Assembly (NCBI GenBank): GCA_032622095.1
Contig: CP136064.1
Span: 146,820,864 to 146,884,863, forward strand
Direction: 5' to 3'
Source of the DNA: Siphonodentalium dalli
Lineage: Eukaryota; Mollusca; Scaphopoda; Gadilida; Siphonodentaliidae
Length of the DNA stretch: 64,000 bases
Notes under the pieces: model-generated
Seen by the model: only the letters and a program-made list of their open reading frames with translations
Told to the model about the DNA's origin: nothing
Database searches by the model: none
Shown: positions 24,224 to 34,301 of the stretch, piece after piece
Layout: each line of letters opens with the position of its first letter
Position numbering within the stretch: position 1 is the stretch's first letter
Translations under genes and position numbers: made by a program

Positions 24224-24293
24224 GCATTCTCTTATATATGCGAGGCTCCCCATGGGAGGCTTGTATATATATTGTATAAGAGAATGCATTGGT
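24224..24293. other. imperfect hairpin centred on CATGGG
   Basis: AATGCATTCTCTTATA..., GAGGCTCCCCATGGGAGGCT and ...TATAAGAGAATGCATT form a long imperfect inverted repeat of about 30 bases per arm inside E2. Function unknown. Confidence 0.55.
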
Positions 24294-24459
24294 ACCGTTT
24301 TTTCTCAAAATTTCAGGAAGCTCCTTTATGAAAAAGTTAAATAGGATTCAGATTCTAATATAATTTTCTATTTCTTATTTTTTTTGAAGATTGAGGATGA
24401 AGTTTGGCAGAATGACCAAAACCTATCAACGACCAACCATTCAATGCGTAGGACGTAAG

Positions 24460-24975
24460 AAACATATGATGGCAGTGAGCATAGTATGGCTGGAAGATGG
24501 GACCGTCGAATGCTGCTCATTCTAGGACAGTAACTAAAGTGTATAATCTGTTTGTGAACAAGATTTTTGTTCCTATGACCTATATCTTCTGGATTTAAAG
24601 TGTGATCTTCTGTCACATGTGACAATGTGGGATTGGTTTAGTGGAACCGGGAAACTACTGATAGAAGGCATTATTCTTAAGTAATTCAAATTGATATCAA
24701 AATCCAGAACAAAATACTTAATAAACACATGATGACAGTGACCATAGGATGGCTGGAACCGTGGAATGCTGCTCATTCTCTGACAGTGGTGTCTACTAGT
24801 AAAGTGTATAATCTGTTTTGAACAAGATTTGTGTTCCTATATCTTCTGGATTTAAAGTGTAATCTTCTGTCACATGTGACATTGTGTGAGTGGCTTAGTG
24901 AAACGTGGAAACTACTGATACAAGGTGCTTTTCTTAATTCAAATTGATATCAAAATCCAGAACAAAATAACTGGC
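24460..24975 (+). repeat. tandem duplication inside E2 (about 255-bp unit, two copies)
   Basis: GATGGCAGTGAGCATAGTAT...ATCAAAATCCAGAACAAAAT (about 24,465-24,715) is repeated at about 24,730-24,970 with small indels. Shared internal landmarks: GTGTATAATCTGTTT, CTTCTGTCACATGTGACA and GGAAACTACTGATA. Confidence 0.78.
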
Positions 24976-25339
24976 AAAGTTTATCAATCTACAAACAACT
25001 TGGAGACATACTATATAAACAGGACATAATACGTGATAATCAGAATAAGTGGCAATGTACATGGGACAAGTGTCACGTGTAACAACACCAACTAAACAAT
25101 GAGTTCATTGTTTATTAAAATAATATTTACTTTCATTATATCATTTGTTTGTTGATTTATTTCTGATAGCACATTAAATTTTAAATATAATTAAGAAATT
25201 ACCGCATGCCATATTATGGTACTCTCAGGTGCCTAATTATAGTGTCAGCACATTTATTAATTTTGGATATCATTTCTCGCCAGCAATATCCTGAATTTAC
25301 CTCAAGTATCGGTTTACTGTAGCAATATTGTAAGTGATC

Positions 25340-25605
25340 ATGACAGAACACATGTGTTCTATATCTACATCAGAACAGAACACATGCGTTCTATTATTTG
25401 AATCAGAACACATTTTAGCGTTCTATATCTGTTACATTGAGCCCGACGCGTAAAACGTGTTCTAAAATTATGTTTGAGAACACTAGTGTTCTACCATTTT
25501 TAGAACACGTTTATGTGTTCTACTTATCGTGTTCTGTTTTAGAACACATTTATGTGTTCTATATCTGTTACATTTTGTGTTCTATTTAGGTGTTCTGCAC
25601 TTTTT
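25340..25605. repeat. E2 right subterminal GAACAC/GTGTTCT array
   Basis: A dense run of AGAACACATNTGTGTTCTAT-type palindromic motifs just inside the right end of E2, with about 18 half-sites in 265 bases. Confidence 0.78.
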
Positions 25606-25611
25606 ACAGTG

Positions 25612-25856
25612 TACTTGAGTGCAAATGCTGCATTTGGGGACCATGTTAGATCTCAGGTTTGCTTTGACCAATCGGCGTGAAATTTGGTGAGTCACTTTTT
25701 ATGACACACTATAGGGCGTGGTACAAATTTGGGCCACATTGGATTCATGATTTAAAAGTTATAAACGCGCCAAAAGCGTGACCGAGTTACACACAAACAC
25801 ACAGATACACAGATACATACACACACACACAGACGACGGGTTTTATATATATAGAT
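25612..25856 (+). repeat. repeat unit R, copy 2, right part
   Basis: Resumes unit R after E2 (TACTTGAGTGCAAATGCTGC ... GCGTGACCGAGTTACACAC), ending in CAGATACA repeats and ACGACGGGTTTTATATATAT. It adjoins a LINE endonuclease fragment at 25,856. Confidence 0.75.
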
Positions 25857-26092
25857 TGGCGTAAGTCTGAACTAGAGGCACCAACGCGCATATTGCATAC
25901 AAATTGTACAATATATTGGTTGCAAATATGTCAGCACGATATTAAAATTATTTTGGGGGCAGTCTATGTCCCTCCAGCAGGTAATAAATATTCATCAAAT
26001 TCAGCAATTAGTGATCTTGATGGGGATATATTGCAGATGAGGGAACGATATGATAACATTTTTATAACTGATGATTGTAACCCAGATAGCAC
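25856..26092 (+). pseudogene. LINE endonuclease fragment (LINE-A-like)
   Basis: A plus-strand frame with IKIILGAVYVPP, a tyrosine/serine-rich stretch, and YDNIFITDD, matching the central part of an AP-like endonuclease. The expected GGDFN motif is lost at about 26,090, where the CCAACGTTGG repeat begins. No RT follows. It is a fragment only. Confidence 0.65.
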
Positions 26093-26095
26093 ACC

Positions 26096-26545
26096 TATGT
26101 TGAGCCAACGTTGGGCCAACGTCATTTCTATCGTTGGGCCAACGTTGGAATCCAACGTTGGGCCAACTATGGCTGTTGCCGCTGGCTCGGCGTCGGATCC
26201 CGTCGTCGACTCGACGGTGGTTCGACGTCGATCCGACGGTGGTGCGCCGTCGGGCACCGACGTTGAAACGACGTCGAACCAACGGTGAATTCCACTAATA
26301 ATACGACGTTGGGCCAACGTCATTTCTATCAACGTTGGAATCCAACGTTGGGCCAACTATGGCTGTTGCCGCTGGCTCGGCGTCGGCTTGACGTCGGATC
26401 CCGTCGTCGACTCGACGGTGGTTCGACGTCGAGCCGACGTTGGTGCGGCGTCGGGCACCCGACGTTGAAACGACGTCGAATCAACGGTGAATTCCACTAA
26501 TAATACGACGTTGGGGCAACGTTGGGCCAACGTTGTGTTTGGGCA
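26096..26545. repeat. CCAACGTTGG palindromic repeat, two tandem units
   Basis: Two roughly 215-base units (26,115-26,300 and 26,310-26,530). Both contain ACGTTGGGCCAACGTCATTT, GGCTGTTGCCGCTGGCTCGG, CGTCGTCGACTCGACGGTGG, GACGTTGAAACGACGTCGAA and CGGTGAATTCCACTAATAAT. Many CCAACGTTGG and CGTCGACG palindromes and a strong GC bias set it apart from the neighbourhood. Overlapping frames on both strands are by-products of the repeat. Confidence 0.8.
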
Positions 26546-28040
26546 TTGACAGGGACAGATCGAGGCTCCATTCGTAGGGACGATTCCCCTCACATTAGGG
26601 CGTCCTTATAAAATTAACATCCGATGAGATAATACATACCAATAAATTTAAAGTCCCACATAATGTTTGCAACTTCAAAGTATTATAATTGGAAACAACA
26701 TTCAATTTCACAAATATGAAACCAGAATAAAAATGAAACATATAGAAAAAAAAGTGTATGCCGATTTAAATAAAGACAAAATGACATGTCATTAGTTGTT
26801 GATTTTAAGAATCTTGACCATCTACTCACTCTAAAGAAAAATATTTTGTATTGGTCTCCTGAATAAAGTTATCGAAAATGCTACATATTTTTGTTAGCTT
26901 ATATATCCCTTTACCATACAAAATAAATATGTTTATTTCAGCTTAATTTGCGATTTTGTGCTCTCGATAATGTTGGGAACAAAATATTTAAACATTATGT
27001 GGCTTTAAATTTTGGTCAGGTTACATCTTCTTCGAACATCATTATTCTGGAGGGTGATCTGATGTAGATGTGCAAAATTTGAAACGGCTCAAAGTACGTA
27101 TGATTAAATTAAACCTAGTAATTGCTCATTTACGTACAAGTGATATTATATAGAGGGAGCTCTGTGCATGGTGATATACAATGTCACATAAGAAAGATTA
27201 TCGCGTTTTTGCAATCCGTTTTCTAATTAGTCCATGATACTGTAGATTCTGATTATATAAATTCAATACATGCATGTACAGCAATTAATTTTATCTGTTG
27301 ACATATTATGAAATGAGCAATTACTAAGCTTATTTGTATCTATGCACATATGTATGCCGCTTGTTGCATATGTTGGAATGATTTGTTTGGGAGAAATTAA
27401 ACCCATGGATCCATAAAGATTAATTTATGTATACAAAACCCAACATATTATATGAAAAATAATATTTTCATCATTCCATGATCTGTCATGAACTGGATTC
27501 AGTGTACTCGTGGCTCATGCATATATGTATGCAGGAACTTGGCTTGTATGAAGCAACTGTTTTGTAGGACATTGATTGACAATTCTTCTGAAGAAATCAT
27601 ATCGCGAGAGAAACCATTTTATATTCACCTCCTTGAATATCTGGAATTTACCATTTTCATAGGTTATCATTACGTTATTAATAACTGATGTATCAGATGT
27701 ATAACTGCCACAACAAGATGAACACACATCATCCTTTCAGTGCCGATTATCGATACACCGATGAATGCCGATTTTTTTTTGCATCTGATTGAATGCACAA
27801 CACAGGACACGTAAGAATTTCCATCCAAGTGAATAACCATAAACTGACGAATTCATGTCGTACATGGTGTTATGTCGGTCGCGCTGGTGTCAGTCGTGCA
27901 ATAATATTCACAATATAACGATGTGCAACACGATATAGACCATGCTGGAATACTGGTACATGCAAGTTCATATCCACAAGCCGTTGATGGTTTCGACAGA
28001 CGAGTAAACTTTGATCGAATCTGCTTGTGTAGTACCGTAT
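26546..28040. other. AT-rich spacer, no recognisable gene
   Basis: About 1.5 kb. Frames of up to 82 codons are present without motifs. The first 60 bases could continue the LINE fragment but I cannot show it. Ends at the left terminus of the Polinton. Confidence 0.4.
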
Positions 28041-28398
28041 AGTCCGAGAGCCCATAAGGTTTTATTGTCGTCACTCTGACCAAAAGACCCACTCTGCTCA
28101 TTTTGTGGCAAATTATATGTAGTTTACGGAAACCGATTTCTTACGAGTGGGAAACGCGGCGTTTGGGAGATATTTAACATAGAATGATGCCTGGTGAGAG
28201 CAAAAAAATGTTACTTAAGTGTTGGGGGAGGGTTAGTAATTTCTAATGTATGCAACATATGTAATGTCAGCTAACACGTTATATATACCATTTTGTCGGC
28301 AATAAGTCATTCTATCTAGTGAATAAAAACAGAATTAGAATTTCAGCCACTGACCTCGAGTACGAGAGGTCAAATGTCAAATATATTTTGAAACGCCA
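28041..28398 (+). repeat. Polinton left TIR, outer part
   Basis: Matches the reverse complement of about 41,930-42,285 with few differences: AGTCCGAGAGCC, GACCAAAAGACCCACTCTGC, GCGGCGTTTGGGAGATATTT and CCTCGAGTACGAGAGGTC. Interrupted at 28,398 after AAACGCCA and resumed at about 30,383 (GTAGTATTGGCTGTCACTC). Confidence 0.92.
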
Positions 28399-30382
28399 TT
28401 TTTTTTAAATGTCAAATTGGAAAGTTAGCTTAAGAAATTGTATAATCATCTGTTGGAATCGGTTCTAGTATAATTTTGAACTTTACTGTATACCAGATTC
28501 GGATATGTGGAAAGAAAATTAACACAGCCGTAATTGCAACCATTCAAGATGTCAGCCAAAATGTGTGCCGAAATAGCCAAAAACAGTAAAAATTCATAAG
28601 GTCTCTCTGATCGCCGTTATAGTAAAGATGATGTCACATGCGGTCATGTTGTCCATTCGATACGTTATGGTAATATACAACTCTTACAAATTAGCCAAAA
28701 ATCCGACACAAAAATCCAATGTGGCGGCCAAGATGGCCGCCGAAATGTGAAAAATTGCTATTTTTCGGACATTTCACCACCTTTCGTTTGTCTCTGTTGG
28801 AAAATATTGGCTCCTTGACGCGATTTTATACATTTATCGTATAGAAGAATTATTGGCGAACACATGGGGATAATAATATACATTCCTTGCTGGAAATTTT
28901 TTTCCGATATCCCGTTTTCCCCAAATGCCGGTATAATTCGGTTAAAGCCAAAACGACGCTAATAACGCAATGGTTGTTTCGAATCATCAATGAATGTTAT
29001 TGCTATCACAACAAAACCCACGCGTATATATATATGTGCAGGAGATACTCGAGCTAGGCTTCCTCTTATACCTGAGTTGAGAAATATTCACCCAAATCCA
29101 AGATGGCGGCCAAAATGGCCACCAGAAATAGAAAAATTGCCGAAAATCGCTGATTTGAGCATCAGTGACAGCTATTGTCACGACAACTCCACACATATTG
29201 TAAGTTGGGAAGACTGAGTCGAAGAACTGCGCTTATATTGCATCCAAATAAAAGTCGCCCAAATCCAAAATGGCGCCCACAATGGTGGACAGATTTAGAA
29301 AATCTATCAAATCTCGGACGCCATTTTGGCCGCCATCTTCGATTTGGAAAATAAATCCTTCATCAAATCCAAGATAATTACTTTATCACAGTATTTCCAA
29401 CTCGGCTGTAATCATGGTAGAGTTGTCTCGACAATAATGCCCAATGATGTGAATATGAGAGATTTTCTGTGATTTTCTAAATATGTCCATCATTGTGGGC
29501 GCCATTTTGAATTTGGGCAACTTTTATTTTGATGAAATATAAGCACAGTTCTTCGACTCAGTGTACCCAACTCACAATAGTAAGCAGGTGTGGAGTTGTC
29601 GTGACAATAACTGTCACTGATGTTAAAATCAGCGATACTCGGCAATATTTCTATTTCTGGTGGCCATTTTAACCGCCATCTTGGATTTGGGTGAATATTA
29701 CTCTACTCGGATATAAGAGGAATCCTAGCTCGAGTATCTCCTGCACATATTACGCGTGGGTTTTGTTGTGATAGCAATAACATTCATTGATTCGAAACAG
29801 TCATTGCGTTATTAGCGTCGTTTTGGCTTTGACCGGATTATACCGGCATTTGGGAAAATGTGATATCGGACAAAACTTTCAAGCAAGGAATGTATATTAT
29901 TATCCCCATGTGTTCGCCAATGATTCTTCTATACGATAAATGTATAAATTCGCGTCAAAAATCCAATATTTTCCAGCAGAGACAAACGAAATGTGGTGAA
30001 ATGTCAAAAAAAATAAAAAAAATTCTCATTTCGGCGGCCATCGTGGCCGCCATATTGGATTTTTGTGTCGGATTTTTGGCTAATTTGTAAGGGTTGTATA
30101 TTACCATAACGTGTCGAACGGAAAACATGACCGCATATGACATCATCTTTACTATAACGGCGATCAAAGATACCTTATTAATTTTTACTGTTTTTGGCTA
30201 TTTCGGCACACATTTTGGCCGACATCTTGAATGGTTGCAATTGCGGCTGTGTTAATTTTCTTTCCACATATCCGAATCTGGTATACAGTAAAGTTCAAAA
30301 TTATACTAGAACAGATTCCAACAGATGATTATAAAATTTCTTAAGATAACTTTCCAATTTGACATTTAAAAAAAATGGCGTT
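28399..30382. mobile_element. foldback element FB1 inside the Polinton left TIR
   Basis: Two arms of about 0.9 kb (28,399-29,305 and 29,471-30,375) are inverted copies about a 165-base spacer. Landmarks shared in reverse complement: TTTTTTTTAAATGTCAAATT, ACCAGATTCGGATATGTGG, GCCAAAAATCCGACACAAAA, GGCGGCCAAAATGGCCACCA and AAATGGCGCCCACAATG. The uninterrupted sequence in the right TIR (CCAATACTACTGGCGTTTC) shows where it inserted. Target duplication cannot be settled. No ORF looks real; a 76-codon frame at 29,860 spans an arm. Probably a non-autonomous DNA transposon. Confidence 0.88.
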
Positions 30383-30560
30383 AGTAGTATTGGCTGTCAC
30401 TCTGGCCCACCCCTTCGCTCGATGTCACTCTGGCCCATGGGCCAGAGTGACATCGAGCGACGGGTTTGGATTTTTTCTGGCCCACCCCTCGCTCGATGTC
30501 ACTCTGGCCCATGGGCCAGAGTGACATCGAGCGAGGGGGTGGGCCAGAAAAAATCTAATG
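30383..30560 (+). repeat. Polinton left TIR, inner part with two palindromes
   Basis: Continues the TIR: GTAGTATTGGCTGTCACTCTGG, then two palindromes each centred on CCCATGGG (30,401-30,468 and 30,480-30,551) with arms CACCCC(T)CGCTCGATGTCACTCTGGCCC. The right TIR has a single copy. The left side therefore carries one extra palindrome, whose outer arm differs slightly (TTCGCTCG / GCGACGGG). Confidence 0.88.
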
Positions 30561-32788
30561 TTATTATGAATGGCAACAAAATACTTAGTTTACAATGCAA
30601 TGGTGTTAAAGTAATCGATTCATTGAGTTTCATCCCTATGGCATTATCTAAATTTCCAAAAACATTCCAACTTGAAGAAATGGCTAAAGGTTATTTTCCA
30701 CATTGGGCAAATACACAGGACTTTCAGAATTATGTAGGACCATATCTAGACAAAAAATACTATAAACCTGAAATCATGTCTGAGGAAAATAGAGATTCAT
30801 TTCTGAAATGGTAAGAAGCTAGGGGTGAAGATATTTTTGATTTTCAAAAAGAAATTCAAAAGTATTGTAAATCAGATGTAGACATTTTAAGACGTGGATG
30901 TGGCAAATTCAGACTAAGTGTAATGGAAACTGATCAAATAGATCCATTTCGGGAAGCAATAACATTAGCTCAAACCTGTAACCTTGCATGGAGAAAAAAT
31001 TCATTACCAGAGAATTCTCTAGGTATAATTTCAGACGCTGGATATCCACAAGCGCGTAAATTTTCAATGAAAGCAATTCGATGGCTACAGTACATTGCTA
31101 CAAAACAAAATATAAACATAAAGCATGCTTTAAATGGTGGTGAAGTTAAAATAGGCACACATTTTGTTGATGGTTATCATGCAGAATCAAACACAGTGTA
31201 TGAAATGTATGGGTGTTTTTTTCATGGCTGTCCTACTTGCTATCCAGATAGAAATCGCCGAAACACATACAGTAATATAACAATGCATGAATTGTATGAA
31301 AAAACAATAAAAACGGAAACTGAAATCAAAAGCTTGGGATGCAAATTAATATGCATCTGGGAACATGACCTGGACAATAAATGTAAAGCAGACAAAAATT
31401 TAAAACAAACTATGGATCAATTCTATTTGCATCAAGACCCAATTAAACCAAGGGAAGCATTATTTGGTGGCAGGACTAATGCTCTAAATTTATATCATGA
31501 AATAGAACCAACATCCAAACAGGAAATAAAATATATTGATATATGCAGTTTGTATCCTAGTGTAAATAAATATAAGGAGTACCCACTTGGTCATCCAACA
31601 ATTCTAAGTCAGGAACAAATAGGAGACATCAAATCTTACAAAGGACTCATTAAATGCAAAGTATTACCTCCAAATAAATTGTACATTCCAGTGCTACCGA
31701 TCCACTGTAATAACAAAATTATATATACATTGTGGAAAACTTGTGCAGAAAATGAAAGTGGACAGTGTAATCATAAAACCGAACAGCGTGCTTTAATTGG
31801 AGTTTGGACACATGTAGAATTATTCAAAGCAATAGAATTGGGTTACCAAATTCTGGAAGTGTATCAAGTTTGGCATTGGACTGAGTGGTCGGACAAAGTA
31901 TACAGGGATTACATTGATAAATACCTCAAAATTAAACAAGAAGCAAGTGGATATCCAAATTCTGTTAAAAGTGAAGAAGATAAAGATAAATACATTAAAG
32001 ATTATTATGAGGTTGAAGGTATAAATCTTGAAAAAGAAAAAATCCAACAAAACACAGGACTCCGTCAGTGCGCAAAATTAATGATAAATTGCATATGGTG
32101 AAAAAATGCACAAAATAATATTCTTACTAAAACTGAATATATCTCAGAACCATCCAGATATTTTGAACTATTAACTGATAAAAATATCACTGTCAAAGCA
32201 GTTGAAATTTTTGAACAGGATAAATTCATATTATTCAGCTATGAAAATAAAACCGATATTATAGAACCACATCCATCTGCCAATGTAGTAGTTGCATCAT
32301 TTGTCACAGCATATGCACGCTTGGAGTTGTATAATGTTTTAGAAAAACTCCAAGATAGGGTGTTGTATTTCGACACTGATAGCTGCATGTATATTTTCGA
32401 TCCAGAAAAAGAAAATATCAAAACCGAAGACAGCTACCTTGGTAAATGGACTGATGAGCATCCAGATGCTAAAATCATGAAATTTGTAGGGTTAGGACCG
32501 AAAAATTATGGATATCAGTACGTGAAAGATGATGTCATAAAATATGTATGCAAGGTCAAGGGCATCAATCTGGATTATAAAACTAAACAGCAAATAAATT
32601 TTCATTTAATGGTTGAATGTGTTAACGACCGGTTAAATTTTCAACGTGTCATAAACTATCCATGCAGAATTAAACGCACAAAGAACCGAGAAGTAATTAG
32701 TGAAGAGCAAACAAAAACATTCCGATCTGTGTACACCAAACGACTTGTTGTGAGTGAATACAACACAATTCCTTATGGATGGAATTGA
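30561..32788 (+). pseudogene. protein-primed DNA polymerase B (pPolB), N-truncated with two stops
   Basis: Replicates the element from protein-primed ends. Family B motifs are visible in order: an exonuclease region ending YCKSDVDILRRG (Exo III, near 30,860), polymerase motif A DICSLYPS (near 31,540), the AKLMINCIW motif B region (near 32,080) and motif C YFDTDS (near 32,370). All segments stay in one frame, broken only by TAA at 30,812 and TGA at 32,099, the latter just after motif B. The frame starts abruptly at the TIR edge, so the N-terminal part of the exonuclease and anything upstream are missing. Usual Polinton polymerases exceed 1,000 residues; about 740 codons remain. The 3' end overlaps the next frame. 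No frameshift is needed, so decay is modest. Confidence 0.92.
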
Positions 32789-33374
32789 TGTGTTACCAGC
32801 AGAGATGCTTTTGAAAATTTATAATAATTTGATCGAAATGTCAAAAATGGATCAAGAAATCAAACAAGAACTTAAGCAAGCTTGGTTTTTGAGGGAAAGT
32901 AGAATTATAATGGAGACTTTGCTAAACGGACATTTCTCTGAGGGACAGAGTCGACTGAGATGTTTGATTGAGAGATCAGAATTTGAAACTGATTTCTTAA
33001 TGGATATATTGGATCAAATGTTTTCAGATTATTGGATATTTCATGGTGTTCCAAAAAACGAAATAAATGCAATTCGTGAATTAGTTGGAAATAATTTTAC
33101 TCGCTTTGCTGAATATCAAGACAGGATTCTCAATGAAAAAACTTTGAAATTCGAAGAGGTGACGAGAATATATGGATACATTATTCTCCGAGAACCATGT
33201 ACAATTTTCACTGTTGAAAAGTTATTTGAAGAAAAAGTGTCTTTGGATTATATTGTAAAAAACACTAGACCTGTTTCAGATTTAGATTATGAACTCGTAT
33301 GGACATTTGGAATAGTATGGAGTTATGGTGATTCTTCATTAAAAATAAAAAAGGTTGATTCCGAACAATCCTAA
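32775..33374 (+). CDS. F-box-like Polinton protein, unknown role
   Basis: Begins inside the last codons of the polymerase frame and ends 31 bases before the ATPase start; an upstream ATG at 32,754 is also in frame. I prefer 32,775 because the product then begins MDGIDVLPAEMLLKIYNNL, resembling the first helices of an F-box (LPxExLxxI). About 199 residues, acidic, rich in Leu, Ile and Glu, with predicted helices through residues 60-140 and no membrane segment. F-box proteins recruit SCF ubiquitin ligase, so a link to host proteolysis is possible, but only the short N-terminal motif supports this. No catalytic motif is seen. Confidence 0.6.
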   Translation: MDGIDVLPAEMLLKIYNNLIEMSKMDQEIKQELKQAWFLRESRIIMETLLNGHFSEGQSRLRCLIERSEFETDFLMDILDQMFSDYWIFHGVPKNEINAIRELVGNNFTRFAEYQDRILNEKTLKFEEVTRIYGYIILREPCTIFTVEKLFEEKVSLDYIVKNTRPVSDLDYELVWTFGIVWSYGDSSLKIKKVDSEQS

Positions 33375-33405
33375 TCAGTCTTACATGATCTGTCTTAGGG
33401 TAAAG

Positions 33406-34053
33406 ATGGACGAATCATTGTTGTTCAAACATCCCTGTAACATTTTCATATCGGGACCAAGTGGTTGTGGTAAAACAGATTTTGTTAAGAAATTAATCGA
33501 ATATAAAGATGACTTGTTCAAACCTGTTCCATACAAAGTCGTTTGGTGTTACAAAGAATGGCAAAATACCTATAGTCAGATGCAAGAATTTCACAATATT
33601 CAATTTATAAATGGAATACCGGATGATGACAATGAACTTGTCGATGACACAGACTTACCGCACCTCATCGTTTTTGATGACATGCTAGGTGATAAAGATG
33701 AAGAAAAAATTATGTTGTGGTTTACAAGAAAAGGACATCACAGAAATACGTCTGTTATTTACATAACCCAAAACATGTTTCAGAAATCTAAAGCGAGTAG
33801 AACTTTGAGTTTGAATACACATTTGGTATTATTTCAAAGTGTGCGTGATAAAGGCCAAATAAAAATTCTTGCCTCTCAAATGCAAATACCTCATTTAATG
33901 CAGGCATATGATGATGCAACTTCAACCAATCATGGTTATTTACTACTCGATTTTCACCCTAAAACGGAAAAATCGTTGAGACTTAGAACTGATATTTTCC
34001 ATCGGTGGCTCACAAATGACGATCGAGGTGCGGTAATATATTCATCGGTATAA
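33406..34053 (+). CDS. FtsK/HerA-type genome-packaging ATPase
   Basis: Powers DNA packaging into capsids in the related virus families and is a hallmark Polinton gene. Length 215 residues, within the family range. The Walker A is GPSGCGKT (residues 17-24) following the NIFISGPSG strand; the Walker B is LIVFDDM (about 87-93) with the acidic pair D91-D92. Downstream YITQNMF (a sensor-like strand ending in Gln) and a Gln/Arg-rich tail are as expected. The ATG at 33,406 gives the standard short leader before the P-loop; an in-frame start at 33,355 would overlap the upstream gene. The frame is open and all motifs are present. Expected to act with the capsid proteins encoded downstream. Confidence 0.93.
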   Translation: MDESLLFKHPCNIFISGPSGCGKTDFVKKLIEYKDDLFKPVPYKVVWCYKEWQNTYSQMQEFHNIQFINGIPDDDNELVDDTDLPHLIVFDDMLGDKDEEKIMLWFTRKGHHRNTSVIYITQNMFQKSKASRTLSLNTHLVLFQSVRDKGQIKILASQMQIPHLMQAYDDATSTNHGYLLLDFHPKTEKSLRLRTDIFHRWLTNDDRGAVIYSSV

Positions 34054-34089
34054 AGATAAGTGTATCAACATAATATTTCATTTCCAATC

Positions 34090-34299
34090 ATGGAGTCGCA
34101 TGAAGCAGTCTTGAGTGTATTTTCGACTATCGCTAAATTAATACTTGATGATCACTTAAAGCTTCCAAAGCAGACACGAACATTCCTGCAAAAACACAAA
34201 AAAGAGCTGAAGAAAATAGCTGACAGTAGAACTCATATCGATTCAAAAAAGAAAATACTTTTAAAAACTGGTGGAGGTGGTTTTCTCGGTGGAGTTTGA
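34090..34299 (+). CDS. small Polinton protein ending in GGGGFLGG
   Basis: Sixty-nine residues: an N-terminal helix (EAVLSVFSTIAKLILDD), then a basic segment (RTFLQKHKKELKKIADS), then KKKILLKTGGGGFLGG. The same plan (helix, LTxxQKxxLxxxxxxLxxLA, Lys-rich stretch, GGFL) recurs in the gene at 34,724, so the two look paralogous. Such small proteins are regular in Polintons; their role is unknown. A frameshift just upstream of the stop could join it to the repeat-bearing frame that follows. Start chosen at ATG 34,090 after the in-frame 34,060. Confidence 0.65.
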   Translation: MESHEAVLSVFSTIAKLILDDHLKLPKQTRTFLQKHKKELKKIADSRTHIDSKKKILLKTGGGGFLGGV

Positions 34300-34301
34300 T
34301 C

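Larger units (their letters stand above)
21461..25611. mobile_element. CACTA-like transposon E2, non-autonomous (4,151 bp)
   Basis: Ends: CACTATAAAAAGTGC at the left; the right end reversed is CACTGTAAAAAGTGC. The flanking duplicate is TA (21459-21460 and 25612-25613). Unit R copy 1 gives the empty site, GTGTCTACTTGAGTG at about 19,731. Subterminal GAACAC/GTGTTCT motifs are dense at 21,480-21,620 and 25,340-25,600, with a second cluster at 21,925-21,980. The interior is AT-rich without a recognisable transposase. A 71-codon minus frame at 22,237-22,022 is unassigned. E1 and E2 share terminal architecture but not internal sequence. Confidence 0.82.

Noticed and set aside
25893-26288. A 131-codon gene
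   Set aside because: The first part is a LINE endonuclease fragment and the rest reads through the CCAACGTTGG repeat; it is a chimera of repeats.
29860-30090. A 76-codon frame in the foldback arm
   Set aside because: Lies in inverted-repeat DNA; the opposite arm does not conserve the frame.
30359-30560. N-terminal part of the first polymerase frame
   Set aside because: This stretch is TIR palindrome sequence translated by chance; the polymerase similarity starts only after about 30,561.
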